Assembly (NCBI RefSeq): GCF_016767715.1
Contig: NZ_CP050145.1
Coordinates: 4,526,001 to 4,590,000, forward strand
From: Mycobacteroides chelonae
GTDB taxonomy: Bacteria; Actinomycetota; Actinomycetes; Mycobacteriales; Mycobacteriaceae
DNA: 64,000 bases
Direction of reading: 5' to 3'
The notes beneath the pieces are model-generated. The model saw only the letters and a program-made list of their open reading frames with translations, was not told the origin of the DNA and searched no databases. How positions within the stretch are numbered: position 1 is the stretch's first letter; every line of letters begins with the position of its first letter. Made by a program: the position numbers and the translations under genes. Shown here piece by piece: positions 63,407 to 64,000 of this stretch.

Positions 63407-64000
63407 TTAGGCGCGCTTGGCCACGGGCTCATCGCGCGGACGACCACGCAGGCCGCGCCAACCGAGGTTGAGCAGCGTGTCCTTAGCGCTTTCGACCTTG
63501 ATATCGCCGGTCGCCACCCGGGAGGCGACAGCCTCACCACCGCCGACGAGGGCCACGGCCATCGCGTCGTAGTCGGTATCGGGATCAATTTCCGGTGAAG
63601 CGGCCTTGATCAGCCGCGCCACCAGTTCGATGATGCGGTCGCGCCCCTCGCGTACTTGCTTGGCGAACAGCTGCGTACTGGTGGCCTGTCCGTAGATCAC
63701 GATCCACGAGGCCCGGTGCGTGTCGACGTAGTTGAGAAACGATACGACGGTGGTGCTCAACACGTCTCGTGGCGATTTCGTGAGGTCGATATCGCCACGC
63801 ACCGCCTCCACGAACCTGCCGAGTTCGCGCCGTAGGCAGGCGACAAAGAGGTCTTCCTTGGAGCCGTAGTACAAATAGAGCATCGGCTTGGAAATCTTGG
63901 CCGCTGCGGCGATGGCATCCATCGAGGTGTCCCGGAAGCCGTTGAGCGCGAACTCCTGCACGGCGGCATCCAGCATCTGCTGCTCCCGAACCGCACGGGG
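63407..64000 (-). CDS. TetR-family regulator (5' end beyond window), Rv0238-like
   Basis: At least 198 residues of a TetR protein read in from the right edge; the reading frame stays open across 63977-64000 (RAVREQQMLDAAVQEF), so the start lies outside. The helix-turn-helix is MDAIAAAAKISKPMLYLYY. Position next to the htdX-fabG4-fadA2 genes matches Rv0238 of M. tuberculosis. It is the best nearby candidate to bind the TTAC-N6-GTAA sites at fadE5 and fadA2/fabG4. It is convergent with the SulP gene 4 bp away. Confidence 0.85.
   Translation of the reverse strand, partial: PRAVREQQMLDAAVQEFALNGFRDTSMDAIAAAAKISKPMLYLYYGSKEDLFVACLRRELGRFVEAVRGDIDLTKSPRDVLSTTVVSFLNYVDTHRASWIVIYGQATSTQLFAKQVREGRDRIIELVARLIKAASPEIDPDTDYDAMAVALVGGGEAVASRVATGDIKVESAKDTLLNLGWRGLRGRPRDEPVAKRA

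Overview
The window reads as chromosomal DNA of a high-GC, rapidly growing mycobacterium, most likely of the Mycobacterium abscessus/chelonae group. The evidence is the gene content and order. A set of genes recalls the Rv0238-Rv0265c region of M. tuberculosis: a TetR like Rv0238, htdX, fabG4, fadA2, fadE5, the Sdh1 operon with its small leading gene, hsp20, aac(2'), pxpC, pxpB and a FecB2-like lipoprotein. AhpC/AhpD/OxyR, a cutinase, an MmpL and many TetR regulators add to this. The synteny is from memory of the reference genome, not from an alignment. No rRNA, tRNA, insertion sequence, phage gene or CRISPR array was seen, and no stretch over 300 bp lacks a gene.

Layout. 1-3.4 kb: ArgP/LysE-type amino-acid export pair, then a DUF4334-alcohol dehydrogenase-TetR operon behind a palindrome. 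3.4-7.7 kb: FecB2-like lipoprotein, membrane protein, queuosine-precursor transporter, PxpB/PxpC and aminoglycoside 2'-N-acetyltransferase. 7.5-9.7 kb: three tandem paralogous membrane proteins. 9.8-13.6 kb: Hsp20, acyl-ACP desaturase, TetR/DUF4383 pair and a cutinase-fold protein lacking its nucleophilic serine. 13.7-17.7 kb: a P450 BM3-type self-sufficient monooxygenase and an exported PhzD-like isochorismatase. 17.8-20.7 kb: ahpD-ahpC / oxyR and a PEP-mutase family lyase.

20.8-29.7 kb: a coherent catabolic island run by a GntR/FCD regulator. It holds two maleate-isomerase/Asp-Glu-racemase family enzymes, a 2-hydroxyacid dehydrogenase, an amidase, a DUF3830 protein, a GABA-type aminotransferase, a succinate-semialdehyde-type dehydrogenase and a tartrate/D-malate-type dehydrogenase. 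The same 14-bp palindrome lies in both divergent promoter regions. No transporter is present and the substrate is unknown.

29.8-34.5 kb: succinate dehydrogenase 1 behind a CRP-like site, an SRPBCC protein and a 51-aa protein. 34.5-41.8 kb: small regulators with clear operators, SDR, tautomerase, flavin reductase, crotonase, 2OG-Fe(II) oxygenase, Ser/Thr kinase and DinB protein. 42.0-43.9 kb: fadE5.

Between fadE5 and fadA2, adjacent in M. tuberculosis, lie about 12.7 kb of other genes. The first four are the most striking in the window: a serine-palmitoyltransferase-like alpha-oxoamine synthase, an epimerase-type reductase overlapping it, an acyl-CoA-dehydrogenase-like protein and a convergent MmpL. 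Together they look like a system to make and export a sphingoid-base-like amino lipid. The rest are a hydrolase, DUF1361, a P-loop kinase, a membrane molybdoenzyme, an alcohol dehydrogenase, an MpaB-type oxygenase and a TetR.

56.4-64 kb: a candidate F6/SfdS-type small RNA behind fadA2, the fadA2/fabG4-htdX fatty-acid genes, a palindromic repeat, a sulfate-type binding protein directly joined to a SulP permease, and a partial TetR.
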